Origin: an uncultured Clostridia bacterium
GTDB lineage: Bacteria; Bacillota; Clostridia; Christensenellales; CAG-138
Direction of reading: 5' to 3'
DNA: 64,000 nt
Assembly: GCA_947168565.1 (NCBI GenBank)
Contig: CAMVMM010000003.1
Span: 62,001 to 126,000, forward strand
Positions 25,769-33,699 of the stretch are shown here, one piece after another. Every line of letters begins with the position of its first letter. Positions within the stretch are counted from its first letter, which is position 1. The position numbers and the translations under genes were made by a program. A model generated the notes under the pieces. That model did no database searches. It was not told the origin of the DNA and was given only the letters and a program-made list of their open reading frames with translations.

Positions 25769-26809
25769 ATGGCATTCTTTGAATTCAACGACGTCGGCAT
25801 CGACCTCGGCACCTCCAGCGTTCTGGTTTTCGTTAAAAACAAGGGTATAGTTCTGCGCGAGCCCTCCGTTGTGGCGGTTGAAAAGGTCACGGGCAAGATC
25901 TATGCCGTGGGCGAGGAGGCCCGCAGAATGCTCGGCAAAACGCCCAATAAGATAATAGCCATCCGCCCGCTGCGCGACGGCGTTATTTCCAATTTCGACA
26001 TCACCGAAAGGCTGCTGAGGCACTTCCTAAAAAAGGTAGTGGGCACAAAGCTTTTCTTCAAGCCCCGCGTGGTGGTGTGCGTGCCTTCGGGCGTAACGGA
26101 GGTCGAGCAGCGCTCGGTGATCGAGGCCACCGAGGAGGCGGGCTCAAGGCACACCTGGCTCATCGAGGAGCCCATCGCGGCGGCGATCGGCGCGGGTATA
26201 GACGTTACCCAGCCCCAGGGCAATATGGTGGTGGATATCGGCGGCGGCACCACGGACGTGGCCGTGGTTTCCCTCGGCGGCGCGGTGCTCAGCGAATCCA
26301 TCAAGATAGCGGGCGATAAGTTCGATGAGGCGATAGTGCGCTATATGCGCAAAAAGCATAATCTGCTCATCGGCGAGCAGACCGCCGAGATGATGAAAAT
26401 GCGCATCGGCACGGCGTACCCCCGCAAGGAGCAGGTCTATTTCGACGTGAAGGGCAGAAACCTTATCTCCGGCCTTCCGCAGCAGCTCACCGTGGGCTCA
26501 AACGAAATGATAGACGCGCTGGAGGAGCCGCTTCAGTACATACTCGAATCGGTTCGCAATATGTTTGAAAAAACTCCGCCGGAGCTTGCGAGCGATATTG
26601 CGGAAAACGGCATCTGCCTCACCGGCGGCGGCGCGCTTCTGTACGGCATAGACCGCCTGATCGCGGAGCATACCCGCGTGCCCTGCTACGTTGCGGAGGA
26701 CCCGATCTCCTGCGTGGCTATCGGCACCGGCAAGGTGCTGGACAGCCCGGACAAGGCGTATTCAAACGCGCTCTACGATTACCGCAGGGGCGATTACTTC
26801 GAGGCGTAA
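25769..26809 (+). CDS. mreB: MreB/Mbl-type rod-shape actin homologue
   Basis: Bacterial actin that directs lateral wall synthesis under the membrane. 346 residues with the phosphate-1 loop GIDLGTSSVLVF, phosphate-2 loop VVDIGGGTTDVAVVS and the adenosine loop CLTGGGALLYGID. The amphipathic N terminus (MAFFEFND) fits membrane attachment. The gene is not followed by mreC/mreD, so it is probably the Mbl or MreBH paralogue rather than the dcw-linked MreB. Good SD (CAGGAGCAAGAA) and a terminator directly after. Confidence 0.93.
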   Translation: MAFFEFNDVGIDLGTSSVLVFVKNKGIVLREPSVVAVEKVTGKIYAVGEEARRMLGKTPNKIIAIRPLRDGVISNFDITERLLRHFLKKVVGTKLFFKPRVVVCVPSGVTEVEQRSVIEATEEAGSRHTWLIEEPIAAAIGAGIDVTQPQGNMVVDIGGGTTDVAVVSLGGAVLSESIKIAGDKFDEAIVRYMRKKHNLLIGEQTAEMMKMRIGTAYPRKEQVYFDVKGRNLISGLPQQLTVGSNEMIDALEEPLQYILESVRNMFEKTPPELASDIAENGICLTGGGALLYGIDRLIAEHTRVPCYVAEDPISCVAIGTGKVLDSPDKAYSNALYDYRRGDYFEA

Positions 26810-26819
26810 AACGAAATAC

Positions 26820-26846
26820 AGGCGGCGGGTAACTTGCCGCCTTTTT
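26820..26846 (+). terminator. mreB terminator
   Basis: AGGCGGC and GCCGCCT stems around a nine-base loop, followed by five T. Confidence 0.85.
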
Positions 26847-26871
26847 CAAAACCTGAACGGAGGAAAAACAC

Positions 26872-28437
26872 ATGATCGACTATAAAAAACTTCAAAATGG
26901 CAGCGATATTCGCGGCGTTCTTATTGATGTTCCGGGCGGAAAACCCGTAAATCTCACCGAGCAAAGCGTAAGGAATATCGGCGCGGCGTTCGCGCTGTAC
27001 GCGGCTGAAAAGCTTGAAAAAAGCGTTTCCGCGCTCCGCGTCGGCATAGGGCGCGATTCGCGCATAAACGGCGATATCCTCGTTTCGTGGCTGATAAGCG
27101 GCATAACCTCCGTTGGCGCAAATGCCTATGACGGCGGCATGGCAAGCACCCCCGCCATGTTCATGTGCTGCGTGAATGAGCTGAAATTCGATGCGGGCAT
27201 CATGGCTACGGCGAGCCATCTTCCCATGGAGCGGAACGGGATGAAATTCTTCCTCGGAAGTCCGGCTTCGGGCGGCGAGGCGCTCGGCGGGCTTGAAAAG
27301 CAGGATATTTCGGCAATTCTTGAAATGGCGGAGAAGGGCGAATTTGAAAAAGCGGCGAAGGCGGGAGAGAGTGGCAAAACCGATATCATGACCCCGTATA
27401 TCTGCGGATTGAAAAAGAAAATTCTTGCCGCACTTGGCGAAAATGACGGTGCAAAGCCCTTTTTGGGAATGCACATAGTTGTGGATGCGGGCAACGGCGC
27501 GGGCGGCTTCTTTGCAAAGCGCCTGCTCGAGCCCCTCGGCGCGGATATAAGCGGCAGCCGCTTCCTTGAGCCGGACGGCAATTTCCCGAACCATCAGCCA
27601 AATCCCGAAAACGAGGAGGCCATGAAGAGCATAGTTGAGGCCGTGGAGGAGAGCGGCGCTCAGCTCGGCATTATTTTCGATACGGACGTTGACCGTGCCG
27701 GCGCGGTGCTTCCCGGCGAAAAGGCGGGCGGAAAGGGTGCGCTTGCGCTCGATAGAAACCGCCTTATCGCGCTTATGACCGCCATTCTTGAAAAGGAATA
27801 CGGCAGTATCACCGTCGTTACCGATTCCATCACCTCCACCGGGCTTGCGGATTTTATAGAAAAGCTCGGCTGCCGCCACCATCGCTTCAAAAGAGGCTAT
27901 CGAAACGTTATAAACGAAGCCAAGCGGCTCACGGCGGCGGGTGAGAACGCCATCTTCGCCATGGAAACCAGCGGTCACGGCGCGCTTTCGGAGAATTATT
28001 TCCTTGATGACGGCGCATACATAATCGTTAAAATACTGATCGAGTTCGTTCGCGCGGCGCGGCGCGGGGAAACGCTCAATAAGCTTATCGAAAGCCTTGC
28101 GGAGCCCGCCGAAAGCTGCGAGGTGCGAATGAACGTGCTTGCCGAGGATTTTGCTTCGTATACCGAAAAGGTGCTTGAAAAGGTGGAAAATTTCTTTTCC
28201 AATAAGGAAGGCTTCGAGGTGGTGAGCCCCAATTTCGAGGGCGTGCGCATCGGCGCGGATGAAGCGCATGGAAACGGCTGGTTCCTAATCAGAAGAAGCC
28301 TGCACGATCCGCTTATGCCCGCCAATCTTGAAAGCAATTCCGTTGGCGGCGTTAAAAAGCTTGCTCAAGCGCTCGATGAAGCCCTGTGCGAATTCGATCT
28401 GCTCGATACCGAGGGCCTGAAAAAGCTTATCCGATAA
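26872..28437 (+). CDS. phosphomannomutase/phosphoglucomutase-family enzyme
   Basis: Alpha-D-phosphohexomutase of 521 residues. The phosphoserine loop is TASHLPMERNGMKFF (Ser instead within TASH, around residue 115), the metal-binding loop is DTDVDRAG (around residue 268) and the sugar loop is ETSGHGA (around residue 365). The TASHLP variant of TASHNP is seen in a subgroup acting on mannose or glucose phosphates. It would supply sugar nucleotides for wall or surface glycans. It leads a run with the small kinase and tatD and has a GAACGGAGGAAAAA SD. Confidence 0.88.
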   Translation: MIDYKKLQNGSDIRGVLIDVPGGKPVNLTEQSVRNIGAAFALYAAEKLEKSVSALRVGIGRDSRINGDILVSWLISGITSVGANAYDGGMASTPAMFMCCVNELKFDAGIMATASHLPMERNGMKFFLGSPASGGEALGGLEKQDISAILEMAEKGEFEKAAKAGESGKTDIMTPYICGLKKKILAALGENDGAKPFLGMHIVVDAGNGAGGFFAKRLLEPLGADISGSRFLEPDGNFPNHQPNPENEEAMKSIVEAVEESGAQLGIIFDTDVDRAGAVLPGEKAGGKGALALDRNRLIALMTAILEKEYGSITVVTDSITSTGLADFIEKLGCRHHRFKRGYRNVINEAKRLTAAGENAIFAMETSGHGALSENYFLDDGAYIIVKILIEFVRAARRGETLNKLIESLAEPAESCEVRMNVLAEDFASYTEKVLEKVENFFSNKEGFEVVSPNFEGVRIGADEAHGNGWFLIRRSLHDPLMPANLESNSVGGVKKLAQALDEALCEFDLLDTEGLKKLIR

Positions 28438-28461
28438 TAAGGAAAAAGGAAAGAAAAGGAA

Positions 28462-28905
28462 ATGTTAATTGCAATAATAGGTGAAAACTGCGCGGGAAAA
28501 TCCACGCTCGCCGAAGCAGTAAAAACCGAGCTCGGCGGCGAGGTGATAACCGGCAAGGACTATCTGCGCATGGCAAAGAGCGAAGCTGAGGCCGAAAGGC
28601 TTTTTCGCGAGAAGCTGCAAAACGCCGCAGCGGGGGCGGGGGGAAGCATTATCTACGTTATCTCCGAGAAGGAGCATATCGCGCTGCTGCCCGTGGGCGC
28701 GGTGCGCGTGCTCGTTTACTGCGACCTCGACACCATAAAGGAGCGCTTCCGTGCGCGTATGCGCGGGAATCTGCCGCTTCCCGTTGAAAAGATGCTCGAA
28801 GCAAAGCACGGCGCTTTCGACGGCGGCGAGTATAACTACCGCTTCGACGGCGGCAGCGGCGGCGCCGCGGAATTCGCAAAAAATCTCGCAATGGAGCTGA
28901 AATAA
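28462..28905 (+). CDS. small P-loop nucleotide kinase-like protein
   Basis: 147 residues with Walker A GENCAGKST at residues 7-15, a strand-end VRVLVYCDLDTIKERFRARM resembling the LID/Arg region of nucleotide kinases, and no other recognisable domain. Substrate unknown; the adenylate-kinase or shikimate-kinase-like fold is the best guess. Its TAA stop overlaps the tatD ATG (TAATG), so the two are translationally coupled. SD AAAAGGAA. Confidence 0.7.
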   Translation: MLIAIIGENCAGKSTLAEAVKTELGGEVITGKDYLRMAKSEAEAERLFREKLQNAAAGAGGSIIYVISEKEHIALLPVGAVRVLVYCDLDTIKERFRARMRGNLPLPVEKMLEAKHGAFDGGEYNYRFDGGSGGAAEFAKNLAMELK

Positions 28906-29678
28906 TGATAGAGCTTTTCGATACCCATGCCCATCTTTCGGACGAAGCCTTCGACGCCGACCGCGACGCGCTTGTTTCAAGCCTGAAGGAATACGGCGTA
29001 ACGCGCGTGATAGACGTTGCCTGCGATCTGCGCTCAACCGAAAAAACGCTTGAGCTGCTTGAAAAATATCCCTTTATTTATGGCACGGCGGGCATGCACC
29101 CGCACGACGTAAAGGCGATGGATAATGCGCTGATGGACAAGCTTGCGGATCTGCTTTCGCATAAAAAAATGCTGGCGCTCGGCGAGATAGGGCTGGATTA
29201 CCACTATGATCTTTCCCCGCGCGAAGTGCAGCGCAAATGGTTCGCGGAGCAGCTTGAGCTTGCGCGGCAGCTCGATATGCCCGTTACGCTGCATATAAGA
29301 GAGGCGTTTGGCGACTGCATGGATATTTTAAAGGCGCACCGCAGCGGGCTGCGCGGCGTGATGCACTGCTACTCGGGCAGCGTTGAAACCGCCTACGAGT
29401 GCCTTGATCTGGGGCTTGCGTTCAGCTTCGGCGGCGCGGTCACCTTCAAAAACGCCAAAAAGCCGATAGAAGTAATAGAAAAACTGCCGCTTGAAAGCAT
29501 ACTGCTTGAAACCGATTGCCCGTATATGACGCCCGTACCGTATCGCGGCAAGCGAAACGATCCAAGCTTTATAAACCTCGTTGCGGAAAAGATCGCCGAG
29601 GTGCGCGGCATGGAGCTTGAGGAGCTTTCCGAGGTGACCTTTAACAATGCGAACCGCGTGTTTGAGATAGGAGAATGA
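28905..29678 (+). CDS. tatD: TatD-family metal-dependent DNase
   Basis: 257 residues, intact TIM-barrel hydrolase. Metal ligands: FDTHAHL (HxH) at the N terminus, the Glu in ALGEIGLDYHYD, His in TLHIREAF and HCYSG, and Asp in LLETDCPY. TatD proteins have 3'-5' exonuclease activity and are linked to DNA repair or degradation. The 3' portion (29343-29627) is repeated almost perfectly at 32276-32560. The start overlaps the upstream kinase gene's stop, and a lipoprotein gene begins two bases after its end. Confidence 0.93.
   Translation: MIELFDTHAHLSDEAFDADRDALVSSLKEYGVTRVIDVACDLRSTEKTLELLEKYPFIYGTAGMHPHDVKAMDNALMDKLADLLSHKKMLALGEIGLDYHYDLSPREVQRKWFAEQLELARQLDMPVTLHIREAFGDCMDILKAHRSGLRGVMHCYSGSVETAYECLDLGLAFSFGGAVTFKNAKKPIEVIEKLPLESILLETDCPYMTPVPYRGKRNDPSFINLVAEKIAEVRGMELEELSEVTFNNANRVFEIGE
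29343..29627 (+). repeat. 285-bp direct repeat, copy 1 (inside tatD)
   Basis: Aligned by eye without gaps to 32276-32560, offset 2933. I count eight mismatches (about 97% identity), most at third codon positions. It begins at AGCGGGCTGCGCGGC and ends at GAGGAGCTT, after which the two copies diverge abruptly. Confidence 0.9.
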
Positions 29679-29679
29679 T

Positions 29680-30630
29680 TTGAAAAAGCTTGCAGCGATT
29701 ATAAAAAAAGCCCTTCCGACAGTCTTGTCGCTCGCGCTTTCACTGTCGCTTTTCGCCTGCAAAAAAAGTGAAACGCCGACGGAAACGCCCGAGCCGACCG
29801 CCATCGTGACCGAGCATCCGACCGCCATCGTGACCGAGCAGCCGTCCGAAGAACCCACCGAAGCGCCGACAGCCGAACCCACGCTCGATCCGGAGGCGCA
29901 AAAGCAAGCGGAGATAGAGGAGCGAGTCGCCAACTATTGCTCTATCATGAAGCTGTCCATTGCCGAATTGAACTCGCAGCTCGAAGCATCTGGCATGAGC
30001 GTGGAGGCGCTTTCGGAGGGCAAGGATCTCGTTTTCAAATACACCATTTTATCTTCGGTTGCGGATGGTGCGCCTGCGAGCGTGCTCCGCGAATCGCTGG
30101 ATACGCAGGGCGCAGCACTCGTGCAAACGTACAACGCGCTTGCCGCCTTCGCGGGGGATGACTCGGTGCGTTTCATAATTCGCTACGTTGACAGCAAAGA
30201 AAAAACGCTTCTAAACTACGTGATCGATAAGAATTATGAGCCCATCGATGATTCAGCTCTGTTCGATCCGAACGGCTACGATTCATTGAGCGAGTTCGTT
30301 GAAAGCGGTGTCTTACAGGCGCAGTTTGAAGCAACCGAGAGCATGGGCGAGTTTGCCGTGACCGCGAACGTTGAGAACGAAACAACGCTCGTTATCAACT
30401 ATACCGCAACGAGCAGCCTTTCCGAGAGCGAGATCGAGCAAATTCGATCAAGTATCGAGAAAAATCTCGAGGTATACGGCAAGGAAGCATCCGATTTGAT
30501 GCTGGGTATGATCAGGCTGTATGTTCCGAGCGTGGATGCGGATGAGCTGAAGCTCGTTTTCCGCTACTATACAGAGGACGGCAGCCTTATAACTGAGTTC
30601 AGAGCCAATCACCTTCCAAGCGACGTATGA
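29680..30630 (+). CDS. lipoprotein with two-lobed C-terminal domain (copy A)
   Basis: 316 residues, start TTG 29680 with AGGAGA upstream. Signal peptide with a lipobox LSLFAC (Cys about 27), then a Thr/Glu/Pro repeat linker in which TAIVTE is duplicated, then about 245 residues forming two similar halves. Each half carries a short block of the type YCxxM...LSEGKDL...YT and is repeated in the second half in degraded form. It resembles the DUF4854 group of secreted Firmicutes lipoproteins, function unknown; the assignment is tentative. A paralogue lies at 32629 (roughly 35-40% identical by eye), also directly after a tatD 3' end. Confidence 0.75.
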   Translation: MKKLAAIIKKALPTVLSLALSLSLFACKKSETPTETPEPTAIVTEHPTAIVTEQPSEEPTEAPTAEPTLDPEAQKQAEIEERVANYCSIMKLSIAELNSQLEASGMSVEALSEGKDLVFKYTILSSVADGAPASVLRESLDTQGAALVQTYNALAAFAGDDSVRFIIRYVDSKEKTLLNYVIDKNYEPIDDSALFDPNGYDSLSEFVESGVLQAQFEATESMGEFAVTANVENETTLVINYTATSSLSESEIEQIRSSIEKNLEVYGKEASDLMLGMIRLYVPSVDADELKLVFRYYTEDGSLITEFRANHLPSDV

Positions 30631-30637
30631 TGCATAA

Positions 30638-30668
30638 CGAAAAGCCCGCCGATAAAGCGGACTTTTTT
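30638..30668 (+). terminator. terminator after lipoprotein A
   Basis: AAAAGCCCGC-CGATAAA-GCGGACTTTTTT: an imperfect stem ending in six T. The core resembles the repeated hairpin at 33549 and 35114. Confidence 0.75.
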
Positions 30669-30721
30669 AACAAAATGCAGTTTATTTTACCGGATACAGC
30701 TTCATAAAATTATTGACCGTC

Positions 30722-31291
30722 TCAGCAGGCGGCAAACTGCTTTTCCGCCTTGCGCACCTCGGCGTAAAGAACCGCGCAGAAGATGATGAACAGCAAGAGC
30801 ATCGCGGCGGCGAGCACCCACGAGGGGAAGATCCAGCCGACCACGAGCGCGGCAGCGGCGATCAGTACCGAAAAAAGGGAGTAGGCGCTTGAAACGTAGA
30901 GCCAGCCGTAGGGCAGCAGATGCGCACCGGTGACGATAGCATAGATCATAAGCATCTTTTCGGGGCAGGCGTAGAACGCCCAGATCGAGATCGGGATATA
31001 GAGCATCTGATTCATCGCAAAGAGTATGCCGGGCTTGTAGAGCGGGTTGCTTTTATCGAAGAAATCCACCTTTATCAGCTTTGAAAAGCCCACGGCGATC
31101 ATAAAGATAGGCGCGCTGCAGCAGATAGTCAAAATGTTTTTCAGCGTCATCGAAAGCGGGCAGGCGTGGATCGCGAGCACGAGCGCCCATATCACTACCG
31201 CCGCAAGGATGAAATGCAGCCCCTTCTTTTGAGAGCGCGCCATATCGCGCCTGAGCGCATTTAGCATCTCGACTCTCTCGCTATTCTTCAC
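30722..31291 (-). CDS. six-helix membrane protein (DUF7010-like)
   Basis: 189 residues: a charged N terminus (ERVEMLNALRRDMARSQKKG), then about six TM helices, including GLHFILAAVVIWALVLAIHA. The build resembles small six-helix proteins annotated DUF7010 in Firmicutes; I am not certain of the family. The start overlaps the end of the DUF3021 gene by 11 bases, so the order on the minus strand is LytTR regulator, DUF3021 protein, this gene: one operon. Probably a membrane sensor or effector partner of the LytTR regulator. Confidence 0.65.
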   Translation of the reverse strand: MKNSERVEMLNALRRDMARSQKKGLHFILAAVVIWALVLAIHACPLSMTLKNILTICCSAPIFMIAVGFSKLIKVDFFDKSNPLYKPGILFAMNQMLYIPISIWAFYACPEKMLMIYAIVTGAHLLPYGWLYVSSAYSLFSVLIAAAALVVGWIFPSWVLAAAMLLLFIIFCAVLYAEVRKAEKQFAAC

Positions 31292-31745
31292 CGTTTTCCG
31301 CCCTCCTTTTGCTTTGATACTTTTTCAGGCTTTCGTTGTATTCTTCGCTCTTTTTTCTGTAATAGAATCTGTCTATAAGAAGGCAGGCAAGATAAAACGC
31401 AAGCGCGATGCCGATGAAGATAAGCACGCCATAAACCGTCGTGTTTTCCCTTGTGAACAAGCCCATCGCGTAGAATCCGGCCAATTCAAGAGGAACGAAA
31501 AGCGCGAAAAAACCGCTCAGCCGCCCGATGAAGCTCATCTTCTTAAACGGAAACGGCGAAAACCAAAGGCTGAATAAGAGAGCGCCGCCGAAAACGAAAC
31601 CAAGCAGCCGCAGGATCGTGCCGACAGGGATGGCGACAATGCCGTTAACAAGGCAGTACACGGCGGCAAGCAGCAGCAGCCAGGTCGCGGCGAAGCAGAA
31701 GCCGTTGCGAAGCCAAACAAAGAATGTTGATAGGTTCTTTCTCAT
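31281..31745 (-). CDS. DUF3021 membrane protein
   Basis: 154 residues with four TM helices and a basic C-terminal coil (FYYRKKSEEYNESLKKYQSKRR). DUF3021 proteins are nearly always encoded next to a stand-alone LytTR DNA-binding protein, as here, and are thought to act as membrane antagonists that sequester the regulator. The gap from the LytTR stop is 12 bases. Confidence 0.85.
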   Translation of the reverse strand: MRKNLSTFFVWLRNGFCFAATWLLLLAAVYCLVNGIVAIPVGTILRLLGFVFGGALLFSLWFSPFPFKKMSFIGRLSGFFALFVPLELAGFYAMGLFTRENTTVYGVLIFIGIALAFYLACLLIDRFYYRKKSEEYNESLKKYQSKRRAENGEE

Positions 31746-31757
31746 ACCGTTATCCCC

Positions 31758-32189
31758 CTAAATCTCCAGAATCGATCGGAGTTTTTTAACGTAGGAACGC
31801 GAGATGACGACGCGCTCGCCGTTCTCCATAGTTGCGATGATATTGCGGTTCAGCTCGGGGCGAAGCGAGCTTATCCTGTTCAGATTGACCACCGCGGATT
31901 TTGAAACGCGCAGGAATCCGGCGGGGGAGAGCGCCTCCTCCAGCTCGTAGAGCCGCAGCCGCACCTCGAAAACCGCGCGGTCGGTGTAAAGGAAGGTCCG
32001 CTCGTCCACGGACTCAAAGTAGAGCGCATCCGAGGCGCGGATATAGTGCGTTTCGCCCTCCCTGTGCGCGCAAATCTTATGCTCAAAAAGCTCGATATGC
32101 TCCCGCAGCTTCAAAACGCGAGCGTTCGCGCTCTCGCAGCGGATATCCACCGCAAGCTCGTTTTCATTTTCCAGGATACGAATTTTCAT
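31758..32189 (-). CDS. stand-alone LytTR transcription regulator
   Basis: 143 residues from the ATG at 32189 (upstream TTG/GTG codons in frame lie at or before the likely transcript start). The N-terminal ~50 residues have no receiver domain; the C-terminal ~95 form a LytTR DNA-binding domain (YIRASDALYFESVDERTFLYT, FLRVSKSAVVNLNRI, GERVVISRSYVKKLR). Together with DUF3021 it forms the known LytTR regulatory system type, in which the regulator often controls its own operon. SD GGGGGTG. It has its own TTGAAC/TATAAT promoter. Confidence 0.88.
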   Translation of the reverse strand: MKIRILENENELAVDIRCESANARVLKLREHIELFEHKICAHREGETHYIRASDALYFESVDERTFLYTDRAVFEVRLRLYELEEALSPAGFLRVSKSAVVNLNRISSLRPELNRNIIATMENGERVVISRSYVKKLRSILEI

Positions 32190-32212
32190 CTGTTCTTGCA
32201 CCCCCAAGAGGG

Positions 32213-32241
32213 ATTATATCGAATAAAACAAGCCCGTTCAA
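32213..32241 (-). promoter_or_regulatory. LytTR operon promoter
   Basis: Minus-strand TTGAAC (32236-32241), 17-bp spacer, TATAAT (32213-32218). +1 falls about 17 bases before the ATG at 32189. Confidence 0.75.
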
Positions 32242-32275
32242 CCCTTTTTCGGCAAGCGGGCCGAGGGAAGGGGTA

Positions 32276-32560
32276 AGCGGGCTGCGCGGCGTGATGCACT
32301 GCTACTCGGGCAGCGTTGAAACCGCATACGAATGCCTTGATCTGGGGCTTGCGTTCAGCTTCGGCGGCGCGGTCACCTTCAAGAACGCCAAAAAACCGAT
32401 AGAGGTAATAGAAAAAATTCCGCTTGAAAGCATACTGCTTGAAACCGATTGCCCGTATATGACGCCCGTGCCGTATCGCGGCAAGCGAAACGATCCAAGC
32501 TTTATAAACCTCGTTGCGGAAAAGATCGCCGAGGTGCGCGGCATGGAGCTTGAGGAGCTT
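32276..32560 (+). repeat. 285-bp direct repeat, copy 2 (tatD fragment)
   Basis: Second copy of the segment at 29343-29627, same orientation. Its left boundary AAGCGGGCTGCG lies next to a similar AAGCGGGCCGAGG (32254), suggesting microhomology at the junction. Confidence 0.9.
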
Positions 32561-32605
32561 GCGTTCGTTACGGGCAAAAACGCGGAAAGAGTGTTTGAAA
32601 TGTAA
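32276..32605 (+). pseudogene. 5'-truncated tatD copy
   Basis: Encodes the last ~109 residues of a TatD protein, from GLRGVMHCYSG through LLETDCPYMTP to ERVFEM-stop, with no start codon or SD of its own and without the N-terminal HxH and Glu metal ligands. The last ~15 codons (after LEEL) differ from those of the intact tatD, so it is not merely a copy of that gene's end: this end may be the ancestral 3' end of another tatD allele. It directly precedes lipoprotein copy B, exactly as intact tatD precedes copy A. Confidence 0.88.
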
Positions 32606-32628
32606 ATCGCTTAAAACCGGGAGGGAAT

Positions 32629-33516
32629 ATGAAAAAATCGCTTGCCATCCTGCTTGCGCTTGCGCTCATGCTGCCGCTGTGCGCGTGCATAAAAAACGAT
32701 GCCGCGCCCACGCCCGCGCCTTTGGCCCCGCCTTCGGCGCCGCCCACCCCCACGCCTGCGCCCACGCCCGCTCCGGAGCCGACGAGCGACCCCGCCGCCC
32801 TGAAGGATGCGGAAACGGAGCGGCTTGTGGCGGAATACTGCGAGCTTATGCGCCCGGATATTTTGCAGGGGAGGGAGGCATACGCGCAGGCCGGCTTATC
32901 TCTGGATGCGCTCAGCGAGGGCAAGGATTTCATCGTGCTTTACCGCTACCTTATCGCCGGGATGTCCCCAAGCTCGGTTCGCGCCTCGATCGAGGCTCAG
33001 GGTGAGCTGTTCAAGGAGCTGTATTATGAGCTTGCCGATTATGCGGATGACGACTCCGTGCGCGTGATAGTGCGCTGCATCGCCTCAAACGGCGCAAGCC
33101 TTATGGAATTGATCGTGGATAAGGCCTTTGAGCCCGCCGAAAGCGGCGGAGCACTCGATCCGGAAGGCTACGCTTCGCTTGAGGAACTGATCGAAAGCGA
33201 TTTCTTTGCCGCGCAGTTTGAATCCGGCACTGGCGAGTACACCGCAAGCGCGGAAACGGAGGGCGAAAACATCCTTATAATCAAGCATACCATCTCAAGA
33301 AAGCTTTCATCCGGCAGGGAAAGGCAGTTTAAGGCGGATTGGGAGGCAAGCTTCATCAAAAACGGAAGGACTATCACAAACGCGATGCTTCTTTTTGTGG
33401 AAAGCGCCGTTCGCGGCATAGATGCGCAAAAGCTTTGCGTTATCTACCGCCTGTATTCCTTCGATGGCAGACTGCTCTGCGAGTATAAGGCCTATGAGCT
33501 TCAGAACGAAGCCTGA
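32629..33516 (+). CDS. lipoprotein paralogue (copy B)
   Basis: 295 residues, SD GGGAGG. Signal peptide with lipobox LPLCAC, a Pro/Thr/Ala linker of PAPTP-type repeats (about residues 24-55), then the same domain as copy A: matching blocks LSEGKDF, DDSVRVIVR, DPEGYASLEELIES and AAQFE. Identity to copy A is roughly 35-40% by eye, much lower than that of the adjoining tatD repeats. Tentative DUF4854-type; function unknown, presumably surface-exposed. Confidence 0.75.
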   Translation: MKKSLAILLALALMLPLCACIKNDAAPTPAPLAPPSAPPTPTPAPTPAPEPTSDPAALKDAETERLVAEYCELMRPDILQGREAYAQAGLSLDALSEGKDFIVLYRYLIAGMSPSSVRASIEAQGELFKELYYELADYADDDSVRVIVRCIASNGASLMELIVDKAFEPAESGGALDPEGYASLEELIESDFFAAQFESGTGEYTASAETEGENILIIKHTISRKLSSGRERQFKADWEASFIKNGRTITNAMLLFVESAVRGIDAQKLCVIYRLYSFDGRLLCEYKAYELQNEA

Positions 33517-33536
33517 AAAGCCGCAAACCTGCGCCC

Positions 33537-33659
33537 CTAATGCGAAATATCCCGCCCGCAGATAAAGCGGACGGGATCAGGCAGCAGGACGGGGCACTTT
33601 GCTTTCTCCGCTTTGTATTTCTGCCACTCTTCGTATTCCTTATTTGTGATTTGTTTCAT
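33537..33659 (-). CDS. 40-residue small protein, probably a truncated family member
   Basis: ATG at 33659 with AGAGGTAACCACC upstream. It begins MKQITNKEYEEWQKYKAEK, a start shared (from memory) by short conserved Clostridial proteins that continue with a TPDGLRFICE segment. Here the sequence reads DPVRFICGRD and stops within the 29-bp hairpin repeat, so the 3' end looks replaced by that repeat. Function unknown. Confidence 0.45.
   Translation of the reverse strand: MKQITNKEYEEWQKYKAEKAKCPVLLPDPVRFICGRDISH
33549..33577. repeat. 29-bp hairpin repeat, copy 1
   Basis: Identical to 35114-35142. It is an imperfect palindrome, ATCCCGcCCGC...GCGGaCGGGAT, with an AGATAAA loop. No strong T-run follows this copy. 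Confidence 0.8.
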
Positions 33660-33699
33660 GGTGGTTACCTCTAAAAATCGAAAGCCTCTAAAGGAGATT

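Noticed and set aside
26794-28269. 491-residue antisense frame over the phosphohexomutase
   Set aside because: The sense protein has all catalytic loops; the antisense has no SD or domain.
31901-32605. 234-residue frame joining antisense LytTR sequence to the tatD fragment
   Set aside because: The first half is the reverse complement of the LytTR gene; only the tatD-like end from 32276 is meaningful, and it is annotated as a pseudogene.
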